Shown here piece by piece: positions 52,227-63,352 of a stretch of 64,000 nucleotides of DNA. A program made the position numbers and the translations under genes. The notes under the pieces are model-generated. The model saw only the letters and a program-made list of their open reading frames with translations, did no database searches and was not told where the DNA came from. This DNA comes from Amaranthus tricolor (taxonomy: Eukaryota > Streptophyta > Magnoliopsida > Caryophyllales > Amaranthaceae): contig NC_080057.1 of the NCBI RefSeq assembly GCF_026212465.1, forward strand, positions 19,104,983-19,168,982. The letters run 5' to 3'. Numbering within the stretch: the stretch's first letter is position 1; every line of letters begins with the position of its first letter.

Positions 52227-54315
52227 ATGGCTAGTAATCAAGGAAAAGGAAAGGGTTTTTTTAGGCAATTGTTGAGAGGTAATAGTTCTAGGCCTACCTT
52301 ACTCAGAGGGGACCCGCATGAGAGGGGGGTCACGGGTTCTGCTAGGAGGGCTAGGCATGAAGAGGCTGCCAGACACAGTGAGGCACAAAGGTCGAGTACG
52401 CTGAACCAAGTGCGTACTCATTTTGATGACCAGGCTGACAGCCTCCAGAGTAGTTAGGGGGTTTATAGTGATGATGATAATGATGCTGATGATGTTCAGT
52501 TCCAAGCTCCTGAGTCTCGCCCATTGGACTGGACTGTTGTTCGCGGCCCCGACGGCAGATTTGCCCGTGGCGGCCCGAGTTCTTCTGCCGCATCTGAGTG
52601 CGCAGGACGCAGTTTTGTCGATAATGAGCCGCCACGGGAGAGCAGGCCCTCACAGTCCACTAACACGGACTGGTTAGTGACATCACCCCAGCCCGGGGGG
52701 CCGACAGATACGCGACTGATCCCTAGCTATGGCGGGAAACATAGCTAAACTTATTTATGACGGCTCCGAGCGTACGCCTCCGATTCTGGATTGCCGTATT
52801 AGGAAGAGACTGGTGGAGTCCATCATCGGACTGAGGGATATGTCCAATGCGCTAAACGATGTTCTACCTGCCACTTCCCTCGGCCGACTACCGGTCATTA
52901 TGCACCAGCACATCGACTGTGCTTTGATATCGGCGTTCGTCGAGAGGTGGCAGCCGGATACGAACACCTTCCACATGCCCTGGGGAGAGATGACGATTAT
53001 GTTGCACGACGTGCAACGCATATTGGGCATTTCTATTGAAGGTTCTCTGCCGGCTGAGCCTTCGGAGGCGGAGTGGGAGGTTGGTATCACCAATCTGTTC
53101 GGGGAGCCTCTGTCTGAGCTTCGGCGTAAAGGTGCATTCACCAGCGGATGCATAAGCGTTGCTGAAATGATGCGGCTGTGTCATAGGTTGCAGGCCATGG
53201 ATACCCAGACGACAGCGTACTACATGGCTGTCATCGGCTCTACCTTGTTGGCGGATAAGACCAAAATTGGCATGCGACCTCACCCGATACTTGCCATGAA
53301 CGACGATCAGCAGGACGTGGCCTGGGGTGCGGTGACCTTGGTGTTCTTGTACAGGCAGCTCGGAATGGCATCTAGGGCTGGTTGCAAGACCATTGCTGGA
53401 TGCCTCACATTGCTCCAGACATGGATCTATGAGTACTTTCCCGCTTTCCGCCCTCATCCTCGCCGAGAAGATGTGCCAAACATGACTAGGGCGGAGATGT
53501 GGACACCGAAGAAACCATGTCGTGAGCTGACAGGTTGAGGGACTGCCGCAAGGTTCTTGACTCATTGACGGAGACTCAGGTATTGTACATTACATTTTGT
53601 CATGCATGTGGTTTTTAATTTATAGTATTTTTTTGTGAACTTCGCTTGTATGCAGGTGGAATGGACTCCCTACAATTCTGCTGCTGGTGCGTTGCTGAAT
53701 GATCACCCACGCACCACCGTAATCGGGGGTATCACGTGCTTTGATGTTGTGGAGGTGTATTTGCCGGAGCGGACATTGCGACAGATTGGGTTCGTGCAGG
53801 CTATTCCTCCCGCTCCTATTAGACCAGCCAAGGCTCTCCGACCGGCACACGGTACCTGCTCCGTGACCTTTCCTTCTTCTGCTGTATATTTGGAGGCATG
53901 GAGTAGGTTCCCCTATAGTGCCCGCCTTGTTGAGCAGGGACTTCGTCGGGCTTCTGTTCCTTCAGAGGCTGAACCTAATTACGTTGAATGGTTCAGAGTG
54001 TGCTCGCACCCGTACATAGCCCCGGACGAAGGGCTGACTTCCGGTCCTGGTCCTTCTCAGAGCAAATCTGAATACGTGAGTTTTATCATCAATTTTTTTT
54101 CAGGTTTTTTTTTTAATGAATTAATAACGGACATTATCCTTTTGTGTTTTCAGTTCCTGAATGAATGGCTCAGTCGATTCGCTCCAGTGGCAAGACTACC
54201 TGCTCAGCTTGCGGAGTTGAACCCCCGTCAACGACATGCGTTAGAAATATACCTTAATGATTGTAGAGATTTATTTGCAGAATGGCAAATTTTTAAAGGG
54301 CATGACCCTGCATAG
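52227..54315 (+). pseudogene. Plant mobile domain (PMD) protein, MAIN/MAIL1-like, broken
   Basis: PMD occurs in plant nuclear proteins of the MAIN/MAIL1 family, which act in silencing and genome stability, and in transposons. Exons: 52227-53580, 53656-54075 and 54154-54315, with good GT-AG sites. The N-terminus is basic and low-complexity (MASNQGKGKGFFRQLLRG). The PMD core follows: FVERWQPDTNTFHMPWGE, MTIMLHDVQRILGIS, YYMAVIGSTLLADKTKIG, WGAVTLVFLYRQLGMASRAG and LLQTWIYEYFPAFRP. Exons 2-3 add EWTPYNSAAGALLNDHPR, FSRFAP-like and LNPRQRHALEIYLNDCRDLF. Defects: TAG at 52455, one extra G near 52736 (PSYGG to NIAKL), and a one-base loss near 53530 before RLRDCRKVL. It is convergent with the transposase gene. 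Role in the element is unknown. GC content is clearly higher than the surroundings. Confidence 0.85.
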
Positions 54316-57296
54316 TCTGTACTGAAACTATTTTACATTAATTATTGCATTTATTTTCGTCAATGAATGTCATTCGTATACACAGTAGTATAATTATGGA
54401 TTATATACAACTTTTAATGAATGTCGTATAAATTCTATGGAGTATCTAAATTTACAGCATCGTCAGCAGTGTTATTAGTTGGTCGTGATCGTGGCCCGCG
54501 TAGATTATTCCAGAGCATAATCCTCGTAGTGAAATGTGTGTCAAGATTTTTGGTGAAATTGTCAGCTGCTTGTTTCCAACGTTGATGGATCGACGGGAGA
54601 GGGGATGAATCGTCGTTCATTAAAAGTTGAACAAAATGATTTCCATTAACCCAACATATATGTATTACTTTATTTACACTATTCACGCCCGATGCTTTCC
54701 TTAACGGAAGAACCAAACAGTTGTATTGCGAATTACCGTCAGCAGAACCATAATAAGCAATGGCAATGTTTAGAAATGTTGTTGCAGAACAATTGACGTA
54801 TGAACCTATTCTGAATATAGCCTCGTCTAGTGACTCTTGGGATAGATACAAAGTTAGGTATTGCGCTCTGTTCATTTGCATTTCCATACTCATAGCACGT
54901 CTTAAAAGATGCCATGCTTCCTCGCCTCCCAGCTCTGTGACGACAATTGCTCTAAATCCACAGTTACCATCACCTAACACATCAATCCAGTCGAACAAGT
55001 AAGGAGGAAGGATGAATGGGATGTTATTAGGCCATGGAAACTGTAAGAAATCACGACCTCCTGGATCATCTACAATAAATGTAAATAAGGTTAATATGCG
55101 TAAACTGTGACAAATTAATGCAAAAAACGAAAAATTAAGTTAAGTACCGGATAAGTTAAAACTGAACTTAATTCCTACTGAAGATTGCGTCTCTCGGCCA
55201 CTAGATCTGCCACTAGATCTCCCGCGGGAAGAAGATCTAGATCCTCGACCACGAGAAGATGATCTGCTATATTCAAATGAACTTTTTCTCCTTCTCATGG
55301 TTTTACTTGTGCTTGGTCTTCCCTTTCTCGGTGGACTTGCGTAAGGCTCAGGTATTTCCGCACCATCTGGGTGTAGTTCATATTCAAGTACCTGAGACAT
55401 TCGGCGAACAACAGCGGGATCAGATTTAAGGACTTCATCGACCAGAGATTGAAAGTACTCTTTGTCATTGGCGTTCGCGTATCGTACTCCTTCATCGGGT
55501 TCGTCTCCTACCTCTGTGTACCTCAAAGTACTCCAGAATTCATGAATGTCATCCAAATACAAAGCACCATGTGATCCGATGGACATATGTAAATAACATG
55601 CACACGACAATCCATGGGTTTGTTGAAGTACACAACCGCATTTGTTAAATACAAAATCACCCAGTTCTAACATGCGGTTATACTCAAGCTGGAGCTGCTC
55701 CAAGGCATAGGGAGATACGTGGCGATATAGAGGTCTAAAGAAATGCTGTCGCATCGATCTTGGTACAGAAGTCATGGATTCCTATAGCGCTTGTCGAATT
55801 CTAGCTTGCTGATTTGTAATCTGTGCGTGCGCCCTTTTGAAAAGGGTATCGAATGAGCTATTATCGCTACCAAGGTAATACTTAAAAGACGAGTGTTGGC
55901 TTTCAACTCTGCTGGTAGTCTGGTTACCCAAATGTAAACAATCATTCGTCCACGCGCGCACAAATTTCTCTCTAAGTGGAATCCATGTTCCAGTCAAATA
56001 CCGAACGACCTTTTTGTTCCTAACCGACCACGTACTGACGATCACTTGCCATCTCTGTTCATATTCCCCGATTGTAGAACTTTCAACCAAGGGGTTCCAT
56101 CTACTTTTCCTGAATACCTGCCCTTGTTGATTTTTCTTGCCGCCGCACAACTTGTCCACCATGTTCTCAACGTCATTGCCAATATTCCAGATGCATAACA
56201 AATGCCGCACATCTACATTAAACAAAACATTGAATGTAATTAAGACATTATCATTAGATATAACCACAATAATGAATCAACAAAGCCTTTTTACCTGGGA
56301 AGACGTCACGAATAGCTGCAGATAAACCTTCGTCTCGATCGGTTACAATGACGCTAGGAGTCTGAGCAGTGCCGAAAATATCTCTCAATCCCTGCAGCAC
56401 CCACGAATACGACACAGCCGCCTCATCTCGCATCAAACAAAACGCAACCAAGAAGTTGTGATTGGTTGGCGTCATTCCGATCACTTCACATAGTGGCCAC
56501 TTTTGTTTGTTCGTTTTGTACGTTGTAACTATCAGCACAACATACGGCCACGTACGTATCATTTGGATAAAGCTAGGATTTGCAATTAATAGTCTGCTCA
56601 ATTGCCCTTCGTTATCCAAGTCTGTCCAGACCACATAATTAAGTTCTGTGGCCAAATGAAGACAGTGTTGAAGGGGAGTCCTACACTCCATCTCTTCTCT
56701 CCTTATTGATTGCCTAATATTATATATCTGATTCATACTAGCATAAAAACCAGGAAAAAATTATCTCTAATAGAATTCATAATAAAGGCCGGTTGCATTC
56801 CAGTTGCACTAAGCTGTCGTATGTGCTCCCGAATATCTACATTAATCCTATTCGCTTTTACATGACCATCTCTGTATACCAAGAACGGGTGGTTATGTTT
56901 TCCTTTTTCACCAGGACACACCCTTACCGTCCAAGGTCTTTCTGGTGGTTTACGACTACTTCCTACAATCATAAATTTACACCCGCAACTTCTACTTTTA
57001 GAACCAGGTCGGGCAGCATTATCTAGATTATGTACATCACCCCTAAGATTACCATAGCGGTGACATCTTAAATAGACACTAACTCTAGAACGTCCTTCTT
57101 TCTTTTTATAAGAAGCACGTGTAAATTGAAAACCGATTGTTATTGCTATCGCATCGGCCCAACTATGTAACTCATCTAAGGAGATAAATTCCCTATCCAT
57201 AACAAAGCTACCGGAGTAGTCTACGTTGTCTCCAAAGTTTTCAAACTCCTGCAAATTTGAAATATAAATAATATAAATTAAGTACATTAATGACTA

Positions 57297-57342
57297 CAAT
57301 AATAATAATAATAATAATAATAATGACAACAACAACAACAAC

Positions 57343-57411
<69 letters not shown>

Positions 57412-57603
57412 TAAATAAATAAATAAAAACATTACGTAAATAAAAAAATTTTAATAATGACAAGAACAATAACAATTTTAATAATAATAAAAACATTACG
57501 TAAATAAAAATTTCCAACGACAACTTTAATAATAATAATCAACAATAAAAATTATAATAATGACAACAACAATAATAATAATAATAATAATAATAGTACT
57601 AAC

Positions 57604-57648
<45 letters not shown>

Positions 57649-57652
57649 TAAA
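57297..57652. repeat. (AAT)n microsatellite cluster in transposase intron 1
   Basis: Several runs of AAT (about 57297-57330, 57343-57405, 57572-57590, 57605-57650) with AAC interruptions. Frames read from it are runs of Ile or Tyr and are not genes. Confidence 0.95.
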
Positions 57653-57687
57653 AAAAACATTAATACGTAAATAAAAAAAAATTATTT

Positions 57688-57850
57688 AACAGTCGCCCAA
57701 AATGAGGCGTCTATACCATGGGTCAGTCGCACAAATTTGGGCGACTGGACCTAGGATCAGTCGCCCATATTTGTGCGACTGAACCATGGTTCACTCGCCC
57801 AATTTTGTGCACTTGAACCATGGTTCAATCGCCAACTTTTGTGCGACTTT
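57688..57850. repeat. Right subterminal GC-rich palindromic array of the MULE
   Basis: Five degenerate copies of the word CAGTCGCCCAAAATTTGGGCGACTG-type half sites separated by ACCATGGTTCA, a 10-bp palindrome-containing spacer; the vocabulary mirrors 51323-51881 but is more diverged. It lies just upstream (in gene sense inside intron 1) of the transposase second exon. Confidence 0.85.
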
Positions 57851-58644
57851 TTTTTTTTTTTTTTTAAATTTCCAACGACAACTTTACGTACCGCATCCGA
57901 CTCATAGTCGCTTTCGTTAGCCATATTTAACCAATTACAGGTTACAACTTCTTTAACACTTTTTAGAGAGATAGTACCAGTTTTTAGAGAGATAGTACCG
58001 TGTTTGAATTCGTACTTCATACGCATCTCAGAATGCATTAAATTCTTAATAGTGTTATTAAGCGTGATTTACATTTATTAATTAACTTTTAAGTCCAGTG
58101 ACAATTTTGTAATTTTTTAAACTACAGGGACAAATAAGTAATTTTAAAAGAGGGTGGCGATAAAATGAAAAGGGGTGGCGAAATTTAGCAACTCCCTTTT
58201 CCTTTGAGAACGTATGGTAAAAAGACAGAGAATCTTTATAGTAATAATTCTACTGTTTATAAAGTACTAATCGCACTTTTGCTCTAATCCCAATAACAAA
58301 CTTCTAACCTTGTCTTTGCCTTAACTTCATACATCTCCCTTCTGAAATCCCCTTTCTTTTTGTTATTCATATTCCTCCAAATCTCTTCCTCTCTTTTATT
58401 TTTTATTTTTTTCTATTCAAACACAATGTTAAATTTATTTTGTGAGCAATAATTTTTATATATTTTGTTTTCACTTTTATTATCATTGTAAATAATTTAA
58501 TATGTCCGTAACTATTAGCTTATCATAAGTACGTCTATAGTAATTTTTCTTTCTACACTCTCGACTCTTTAACTTTTATTTTAGACTGAAGTTCTTTTAC
58601 TTTTAATTTCTGACTTCGTTCCTGATGTTGTGTGTGTGTTATAG

Positions 58645-58793
58645 ATGTTGACAGCACAACTAGATCCATAAACGGATCAACAAATGATGGGGATATACAG
58701 TCTAAAGCAAACTCCAAAGCAAGCAGAAGAGGCATGCATCAGATGTCCATTGCTATGACCAAGCTTTCTAACCTTGAAGGCTTTATACACCAG
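58645..58793 (+). CDS. Orphan exon resembling TGA-type bZIP factor (DOG1 region)
   Basis: A 149-bp exon between TGTTATAG and CAG/GTATAC. The frame (GAT split across the junction) reads DVDSTTRSINGSTNDGD, then MHQMSIAMTKLSNLEGFIHQ. The last part matches the family wording M.QMA.AM.KLS.LEGF..Q in TGA bZIP factors, where the next exon normally begins ADNLRQQTL. I found neither that exon nor a bZIP exon in the window, so it is either a fragment, a captured piece, or a gene with very long introns. It starts ~450 bp right of the MULE end. Confidence 0.4.
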
Positions 58794-58879
58794 GTATACT
58801 TAGAAGAATGTTCTTTTTTTCATATTACTAAAAATTTAAATTAGTTATATTTTTAATTTAATTTAATTTAATTTGACCG

Positions 58880-60158
58880 TACAAAAAATTGCTAATTGTA
58901 ACAATTATTGGACATGTTACTAAAATATTTAATGACAATTGCAAGAAGTGTCAAAAATTAGCTTGTCACAAATGAAAATAGGACATCTTTAGCTGTCACA
59001 ACAATGGATGTTGTGACACTTACAATTGTCATATAAACTATCTGTAACACTCAATAGTGTCTCAATTAGAATTATGATACTTAAGTTTGTCAATATAGTT
59101 ATACTTCCATTAAGTAATAGATATAACATCATCCTACAGTAAAAATTAAAGGAATTTGATTGTTAAAGAATTGGTTAAAAAGTAATATAACTGGATAAAA
59201 TAGCAATTAGCTCCCTTATTTTTTAGAACAATTTAGGGAGGATGGGGAGATAATTTTCCTCCAAATAAAGAAAATCATCCCATTTTTTATTCATCTTTTT
59301 TTTTAGTTTATTATTATGTTTTTTAAAAATATTATTTTAATTATTTCATTTGCATCTCTACTAATCAGTATTTCAGTAGTTTGAATTTTACTCTCTTAAA
59401 TATTAAATTCAATAAAAGTGAGCTCTAATAGGGAAAGAAGTATTGCTCTAGTAATAAAATAGCTCACTGCAACTTTTATATATTCTGAATTTGATAATGG
59501 AAGTTGCAATTTCTTTGGTTGTAGTCTTATGTTAGTTTGAACACGAGCTGCAATAAAACATAAGCAGCAGTTTCGTTCAAAAGACCTTGTAACAAACACG
59601 AACCTGATACAGCATGTAATCAACCAAAGAACTCCATGATTTTGAGTACTGCATTTATTTTTTTACTCCTCCCTATTCACTCCATTAGTCTCATTTTAAT
59701 TTCAACCGATTAGTCTCATGGCAACATTTAATCCTTAATATTTCTAATTTTTCTTATTTAAAAACTATAAAAAGTTTATAATAATCTTGTATTGAGACAA
59801 ATCAAATAAGATCTCATATAACTATGTTGTAACATATATACTAAAAGTAAAATAAAAATTAAGAGTGATAAGTAAATATTAATAAAAAAATGGGACTAAT
59901 TATTGAAGTTAACAAGAGGAATTTAATTCATATTTGTACAACTTAAATCCACTTGATGACTTCACATTCACCCAATCACGTCCAAACTTAACCTTGCATG
60001 TTGTATAGTAGTAATTTAACTCAGACATATATCTTTAGTCACGCCGTGAGTGTCACCATGTACTTCATAACATTTATAAATGTTATTTATATTTTAAAAC
60101 TTGTGACACTTTTGATTAAACGTCACTAAATTATATCACAATAGAAATTGTTTTTTAG
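58880..60158. mobile_element. CACTA-like or related element with TGTGACA subterminal repeats
   Basis: The right border ...GTTTTTTAGTG is the inverse of a CACTAAAAAAC terminus, and both sides carry the phrase GTGACA/TGTCAC repeatedly (58960-59080; 60050-60130), as in En/Spm-like elements. The left border (GTACAAAAAATTGC) is degraded. The interior has no transposase. Confidence 0.35.
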
Positions 60159-60351
60159 TGTTTGTATTTATTTATATTAATGATAAAGGTGTGATTTTTG
60201 AAAAAAATTACAAGCACATTAGTTGAATATTCAAAAATAAAATAAAATAAAAAATAGACATGCAATTACAATCTCATGTACTATTTTGTAAAAGAGATCA
60301 AGTCATTAAAAATCCTAAACCGATTTGAAATGTTAGGAAAATTAGATCATG

Positions 60352-60873
60352 AAATATTGTAAAGAGGGACATATGGATGAACAAGCCTTGTTCAATAAGA
60401 ACGTAAAGTCTATACTCAAAGGAGGGTTTTGATTTATATGAATACGCTATTCATAAAGACGGTTACATATCATTTCACTTGTTTATGAATATCAGCTATA
60501 GAAAGCGTATGATGATTAATTTACAAACTATGCATTGTGTTGTGTAAGTCGCTTTATATTACTGAATTCAAGACTATAAACTTCACATAGCGACTTGGAC
60601 AAAACAATGCATATATATAGTCCATTCTTAAAAGGCCAAAACATTCCAACAGAATCTTGCGTTAAGAAAAAAAAAAACCTCTTTCAACGTTTCAACCTTT
60701 TATGTTTAAAAACATAAATCAATTCTTGTGCGCTCTGATAATCACAAATAAGTGAGATAGTATGTAACTGTCTCTATTAATAGTGGATTCATCTGGCTTC
60801 ATATGAATCGTAACCCTCTTTAGAGTATAAACTTATCTTTTTATTCAACAAAGGCCCTTCTTTACAATATTTT
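60352..60873. repeat. Foldback element of ~520 bp, almost a complete hairpin
   Basis: 60352-60500 is the reverse complement of about 60735-60873 (AAATATTGTAAAGAGGG..., TTTATACTCTAAAGAGGG on the other strand), and the centre folds again: ATGCATTGTGTTGTGTAAGTC at 60530 against its inverse near 60590 (GACTTGGACAAAACAATGCA). Possible source of a small-RNA precursor. No TSD seen. Confidence 0.7.
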
Positions 60874-61068
60874 ATTATCTTATTCTTATAATTTTTCAAA
60901 TATTTAAGTGATTTAGCTTTTTAGTGATCGACTTACTTTCTTTCACAAAGTAATACACAGTATGGTGATTATACAATTACTCTTTTCATGAACATCCAAT
61001 TGACATGTTTGTAATATTTTTTTTTTCTAAAGTCACACATTTATCATTAATATATTTAATTACAAGAC

Positions 61069-61345
61069 GCTACAAAAAATTTTTCATTTGTGACAAAATT
61101 TTGGTGACCCTTTCTAAAAGTGTCACAAGTCTTACAATACCAGTAACATTTATAAATGTCATAAAGTAAATACTGAAACTTATAAGTATCATAAACACAA
61201 CCATACAAATATTTAACACTATCTTTCTTATATTAAGGTAAAATTACTACAAATTACCTAATAATTTTTTTTCCAAAAAGTACCTTACAAAAACGTTTTG
61301 CCAAAAAATAAGTAATAATTTTTTTTTCAAAGAGTACCAACTAAC
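61069..61345. repeat. Isolated element end, CACTA-like, then a MULE-like half
   Basis: CGCTACAAAAAATTTTTCAT (61069) followed by GTGACA words resembles a CACTA-type terminus; then 61250-61345 matches one end of the element at 61595, as a diverged solo inverted-repeat half (CCAAAAAGTACCTTACAAAA). Confidence 0.3.
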
Positions 61346-61594
61346 CAATCCCGTTAGTTAATCGTCATTTTTTTTGCTTTGACTCACAAATGATGTACGC
61401 ATGAGCTTGTTAATTGGCTTATTTCTCACCAAATACTCTAGCTCCTCGTACTCCTTCAACCTTCTTTCCTCTTAAATTGTTTATAATTTTAAATCAAAAC
61501 ATTAAAGTTTAAATCGACTTGCAAAAAAGGCATACTATTTGGTATCAAACTAAAAGACCACAGTCAATTATATTTTCCTTATATCTTCAAATAA

Positions 61595-62678
61595 GAAAAA
61601 GGTGTCAAAAAGTACTTAATAAATTATTTTTTTTCAAAAAAAATACCTAATAAAAATTTTTTTTCCAAAAAATATCTAACAAAAAATTTTCTTTTCAAAA
61701 GAGTACCAAGAACACAACATAATTATCCAATATAAACACAACATCATATATACAAGTGGTCTTTGGATTTTTTCCCCCATATTATCCCCTTCATGTACAA
61801 TATACAATTGGTACCATCCATCAATTTCAGGGGATTCTAAAAAGAAAGGGATATCTTTATCATCTTTAATTTTACTTCTCCCATCAAATAAAGTGTACCC
61901 CTTTTTTTTCTTTTTTTTTTTATTTATACCAAATCCTTCCCACATCATCCAAACCATAATCATTCTTAATCAAATGTGCAATTTCAAAGTAACAAACTTC
62001 CTCTTTTAATGTCTTAATCCTAAAACCCTTTCAATAATACACAGTACTATTACATTTTGTCACAAAAAACCCCCAAGGTAAATCCTAATCTTAATAGGTT
62101 TTATGAGGTCACACAACCTAAAACAAAGTAATTGAAAAAAATCAAAATCCAACAAGAAGATATAAAGCAAAAGTGTAAAATTCAACAAGAAGAATTAAAG
62201 CAAAAGTGTAAAATTCAACAAGAAGAATTAAAGCAAAAGTGTAAAATTCAACAAAATTATGCCAAATTTTCGAAAAAAAAAACAATTAGGGCAAAGTTAC
62301 TTACTTGAAGATTTTCGCAGAGGGAAGTGAGTGAAGATGAGTAAGGAAATAGTAAAGAAAGAAGAATTTTAAAATTGCAAACAAATGGCTGCTTGGGCGA
62401 AGAAGATGGGGTGTCTGTAATGGGGGTCTTCGAAACAGTGAGTGAGGAAGAAGATGGGAAATTATAGGAGAGAGAAAATATTTTGAATAAGGAAATGGAA
62501 TTGGGTCGGTTTTTTCCGAAGGGAAAAAACAAATGATAACAGAATACTTAACCCCAGCCGTTACTTGGTACTCTTTTAAAAAGAAAATTTTTTGTTAGGT
62601 TTTTTTTGGAAAAAAAAATTTTTATTAGGTATTTTTTTTGAAAAAATAATTTTTATTAGGTACTTTTTGACACTTTTC
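61595..62678. mobile_element. Candidate Pack-MULE with 10-bp target duplication
   Basis: The segment is bordered by CTTCAAATAA at 61585-61594 and 62679-62688, the 9-11-bp duplication characteristic of MULEs. Terminal inverted repeats of ~110 bp begin GAAAAAGGTGTCAAAAAGTA on the left and GAAAAGTGTCAAAAAGTACC on the right strand. The interior, on the minus strand, starts with a pyrimidine-rich leader-like segment (62530-62300) ending CTTCAA/GTAAGT, a good splice donor. Further on is a frame with TLFDGRSKIKDDKDIP and ESPEIDGWYQLYIVHEG. It therefore looks like captured gene sequence, though the source gene is not recognised. Confidence 0.7.
62151..62249 (+). repeat. Three tandem 33-bp repeats
   Basis: Units of AACAAGAAGAATTAAAGCAA... 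at 62151, 62184 and 62217, the last two identical and the first with two changes; inside the Pack-MULE. Confidence 0.95.
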
Positions 62679-62763
62679 CTTCAAATAATGACAAAGAAAA
62701 TAAATGGTATTGTATGCCGCTAACAAAATAAATGTATTTTAAATATTTTCAATAATAGCTTAT

Positions 62764-63180
62764 CTTGTATGAGACCATCTCATCCTAAGGCGAGGCTGAC
62801 GAGTCCTATATAATTAACACATTACTCTAATAGATCACTTTAAAATTATAAGTGATCACTACTAAATGTACATGGGCTAACTCAATATCTATATTTTCAC
62901 CATGGGCTAACTCAATAAGGATAAGCAGCACGTCCCTTATTGCTCCAACCAGATAAGTTCACGTAGGTGGGGAAATCATTAAGACAATATTTTTATTAAA
63001 ACCGTCTCACCGTGAGACGGTTTAATATGGGCTGACTCAATTTTAAATTTCTTTAATTTTAATGAATTTTTTTTATTTAATTCATTGTTATGCAAATTTA
63101 ACTTTGAATTGCTTGTATGAATCCGTCTCACAGTAAGACAATCTCATATAAAACTTGCTGAATCATTAGTAGCCCCACCC
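62764..63180. repeat. Short inverted repeat of GAGACGG type
   Basis: CCGTCTCACCGTGAGACGG is a palindrome at 63002-63020, and diverged copies of the same word occur at 62770 (GTATGAGACCATCTCATCC) and 63122 (CCGTCTCACAGTAAGACAAT). Such words are frequent in small plant DNA elements. No gene. Confidence 0.5.
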
Positions 63181-63352
63181 CCACACAAAGCTGCACGCAG
63201 TTTAAAGTTCTTTGCAATTGCATCATACTCATAAACTCTTTCCTCTTTTATTAAAGGTTGTAGAAACACACATTTATGTTATTCAAGGACCTTTTGGTCG
63301 TGGAATTATCATTGATAAAATGAATGAAGGTATCTTGTTAAATTTAACGGGG

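Larger units (their letters stand above)
54435..57924 (-). pseudogene. FAR1-type MULE transposase fused to SWIM-like and OTU protease domains, inactivated
   Basis: Minus-strand exons with good splice sites: 57892-57924 (MANESDYESDA), 56295-57248, 55148-56212 and 54435-55069. Domains in order: FAR1/WRKY-GCM1 zinc domain (VYLRCHRYG, SRSCGCKFMIVG, KGKHNHPFLVYRDG); MULE transposase core (TYKTNKQKWPLCEVIGM, VIVTDRDEGLSAAI, TTSRVESQHSSFKYYLG); SWIM-like finger CGCVLQQTHGLSCACYL, with Cys instead of the final His; an Arg/Ser-rich linker; and an OTU cysteine protease (DVLGDGNCGFRAI and GNHFVQLLM, with Asp, Cys and His of the triad present). Defects: the first DDE Asp is Val (VLIVTTYKT; codon 56527-56529), an indel in a T run near 56755-56760, and TAG at 55782 after RQAL. 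FAR1 domains bind DNA, the core cuts and joins it; OTU enzymes remove ubiquitin. Total length would be about 895 residues. Confidence 0.88.
51025..58190. mobile_element. Large Mutator-like element carrying PMD and FAR1-MULE-OTU genes
   Basis: The ends are imperfect inverted repeats of about 110 bp. Left (51025-51160): TTTTTCATTTAATTGCCACC, then AAATTACCATTTTGCCC and CAATATTGCCA. Right, read on the other strand (58190-58080): CCCTTTTCATTTTATCGCCA, then AAATTACTTATTTGTCCC and CAAAATTGTCA. Between them lie two convergent genes (52227-54315 plus, 54435-57924 minus; 119 bp apart) and GC-rich palindromic arrays just inside each end (51323-51411, 51752-51881, 57688-57850). The exact ends and the 9-11-bp duplication were not found. 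About 7.2 kb in all; both genes are broken, so it is no longer autonomous. Confidence 0.8.

Noticed and set aside
52755..53565. Two long minus-strand ORFs (132 and 225 codons)
   Set aside because: Antisense shadows of the GC-rich PMD exon; no motif.
57241..57523. Poly-Ile and poly-Tyr ORFs
   Set aside because: Translation of the (AAT)n cluster in the transposase intron.
63260..63345. Exon-like stretch VVETHIYVIQGPFGRGIIID behind TTTATTAAAG
   Set aside because: Too short, no known family and no donor of good quality; may be a decayed exon.
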